Part shown: piece by piece, positions 49,701 through 52,700 of the stretch
Layout: each line of letters opens with the position of its first letter
Position numbering within the stretch: the stretch's first letter is position 1
Assembly (NCBI RefSeq): GCF_008831285.2
Contig: NC_045144.1
Coordinates: forward strand, 11,325,672-11,389,671
Direction: 5' to 3'
DNA length: 64,000 bases
Source of the DNA: Nymphaea colorata
Taxonomy: Eukaryota > Streptophyta > Magnoliopsida > Nymphaeales > Nymphaeaceae
Made by a program: the position numbers and the translations under genes
Notes under the pieces: model-generated
Told to the model about the DNA's origin: nothing
Seen by the model: only the letters and a program-made list of their open reading frames with translations
Database searches by the model: none

Positions 49701-52700
49701 CCTACTTGCTTTCACTGCATCAAGAAGTTGCTGACACTGGTGCTTTACATACGCTGGCAATGGGATCTCTTGGGAGCCATTGCAGGCAGCCACATCGCTG
49801 TGTGTACCAGCTATATGGTGTTTAAAGCGAGAAATCCCTCCTGATATGATTTGCTTACAATAATTGCACTTAACTCTTAATCTATTTTTGGGATTCACCC
49901 TTGTACACCACTGCCATGCAGGATCCGACATTATATCTTTACAAAACAAGTAAAAACATACAAATAAATGTAGGAAATAAGAGAAATGAACGATTCAACG
50001 GCAAAAATGAGTTATTTCTTACCTTCTTGGTGTTAAAAACCAAAAAACCCTCTTTCTCCAAGCTTCCCACCGTCCCAAGACTCCCCACAACGAGGAATGA
50101 AGCTTCTTCACCGGCAAATCTTGATGCAATGGAGAAAATCTCTCCCTCCCACGTCTCTGGCAGCGTTGAGAAACAAGAAGAGAGAGAGAGAGGAGCGTCG
50201 GTTTGAGAATAAGAAGCAAAAAAGGGGCCCGACGGCCCCTTTTTTAATTTTACTCCCGTATCGTGCGATACGGGGGTGTATCGCACGTATCGTGCGATAC
50301 GCCCACCGTATCGCACGATACGTGCGATACGCGTACGATACATACGCGTATCGTATTGATTAGGTGTACCGTATCGAAAATGATGATACGGACGATACGT
50401 ATCGTACGATACGCGTCCGTATCGTACGATACGGATAACATTGCTCCGACCAACAACTTGTCTATTTATGCATCTAACGCTGCTGTACCACAAATTATCT
50501 TTCACAAATCATGAATAACGACAGCAGATAAAATAGTCAACATAAGCTGCCACAGAAATCCTAGAGAGCAGTCCTCCACTTGGCTGCTTTGATCATAGAA
50601 CATATCAAACTATAAGCGATTAATCAGCGCAGACTCCCACACAGCTGCGATAACATATATACTTCTGAAAATCCACGGATGGAGTCTATTCACGCATATC
50701 TCCTAGCGTGAATAGACTCCTCCACACTGTTCCGTTGCTGGAAATCAGTCAACTAGAACAGGCGAGAGGTGAAGGAGAAAGAGACGAAGGAAGGGGAAGG
50801 AGATGGAGGAGGTGGAAGAGATAAAGCCTGAAAGGAGAAGGAGGGTCGCCGGCTGTTTGCTTCACGTCGCCAGATGCATGGACGTCCGCTGCCTGTCGCC
50901 GGCTATTTGCTTCACGTCGCCAGTCACGTCTGTGGCTCTGATACCATGTTGCAGCCTTGAGATGTGGAGAGAGAGAGAAAGAGTTGAAGACGTGAGAGTT
51001 GGGGAGAGAAAAACGTAATCTATTCACTAACCCTAATCTCTATTATAAAGAGATTAGGGTAGAAAGGAGATTTACAGAGTACATCAATCTAAAATAAAGA
51101 AAATATTAAAAAGATCTTATAACTTTTAATATTACAAAGAACCACCTAGAAACATAAACTCCTCTAATTTCAACACAACCTACAGTAGACAAGACAGGTT
51201 GTTTGACAGTTGAAACACTTTGTCAATGTTTCATGAATCTACCTCAAAGATTATAGCAGATTCATGAATCTACCTCACACATGTCAGTGTTTCTCTGTTG
51301 TACGCTTTTCCATGGTCCACTCCTGGTGTGCAAGCTTTTGGTAATGCAGACAACAACTTTCTCTCTCTCCCTCCCCTCCACCCCCCCGCGACACCTACTT
51401 GCTGCCAACAGGGCAGCACATACTGTTATTTTTATTTGCTGTTTGAGTCAAGTGAACTCCGATGACTTTTTGTGTTTTCCATCTTTCAGCTAACATGTTT
51501 GTGTCTATTGAATGAGACGTACAAACGAGATTTGCTAAATCTGTTATGCAATCCGTCTTTATATTTTGAGAGAGGAGCCTGTCATGAAATATGTATGCTC
51601 AAGTAAAATCTTCATGGATATACTCAAGCGAAATATGGAGGCTAATTGTTTAGATAGTCCTTTCATATAATCTTACTGATACAAACAAGAACATAAATGT
51701 TCATAATATATATATATGTTGCCTGATGTTAGATGGCTCCCAGATGATTAAAATTGAAAAAGAAAATCACTAAAAGGACCATAAATCATTGCTAAAACCA
51801 CTATAAACATGCATTGTACCATAAACTATCGCTAATGTCAATGCAGTGACTATTTTTTTAATACACAAATTTTTAAATTTCAGCTATCCAGCAACTTCTG
51901 GATTGAGAGGGAAAAAGAATTAGTGTTTAGTAAACACTTGTTTGCTAAACAAAGGGGATCATTTAAGGCATTGGATTTTGCATGTGCACTTCCTTCTTTT
52001 TATTTCCTATTTTACCCCGACTAAAAAATGGAAATGGGTGCATGCTTGCTATGTTTTTCTCCCTCTTATCGCTTTCCTCTAATTTGCCTTGGCTTTGGCT
52101 TCAAAATCTTCAACACCTCCTCTTTGTTCAAGTTTGTCATTCTCCTCATCCACTGCATGATGTCCACCCCATCACTAAACTCACCCACCAACTTCCCTTT
52201 CTCACCAACTCCAGAAGCACCACCTCAAAACTATAAATGTCAATCTTCTTGTCCACCTTCAACATGCATTCAATATGCATGCGTACTCTAATTAATTGGG
52301 AAAGGGAATCAGTATAGAATCGAGAGCAATGTATTCAAAGGAACTAGAAATGGCGGACCTGCACCTTCAATGGAAACCGTGAATCTAAGTTTTCCAGCAG
52401 AGGCGGCTGCCCTTCTTGCTATGCAACATCTCTCCAATGTTCCCATTGGGCACGTAGTCAACACCGAATGATTTGTCTCCAAGTTCGAGCAGATGGAGGG
52501 AGAGATGGAGAAACTCAAAATCCAAGCAGAGAGGAGAGCAATGAAATGGAGTAGAACGCCACCAGTGTGCTCCCATTTCCTCTTTTAAGTGGGGGCTAAA
52601 AATTAAAAGTTTGTTACTAAAAAATGGAATGGTTTATAATTGATTGACAGTTTATATTGCTTTTAACAACATGAGCGGCGACAACACGCGAGTGAAAATG

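Larger units (their letters stand above)
46964..50443 (-). mobile_element. hAT DNA transposon, structurally complete (3,480 bp)
   Basis: Both ends start CAATGTTATC read inwards (46964-46973, and the complement of 50434-50443), a 10-bp perfect inverted repeat. The flanks are the 8-bp direct repeat CTCCGACC (46956-46963 and 50444-50451), which is diagnostic of hAT-type insertion. Subterminal regions are dense in CGTATCGTACGATACG-like motifs, especially 50260-50432. It encodes one open transposase gene on the minus strand. It sits in the leader of copia F. Confidence 0.96.

Noticed and set aside
50019-50505. Frames of [15 protein letters not shown]-type sequence
   Set aside because: Translation of the CGTATCG subterminal repeats of the hAT transposon, not a protein.
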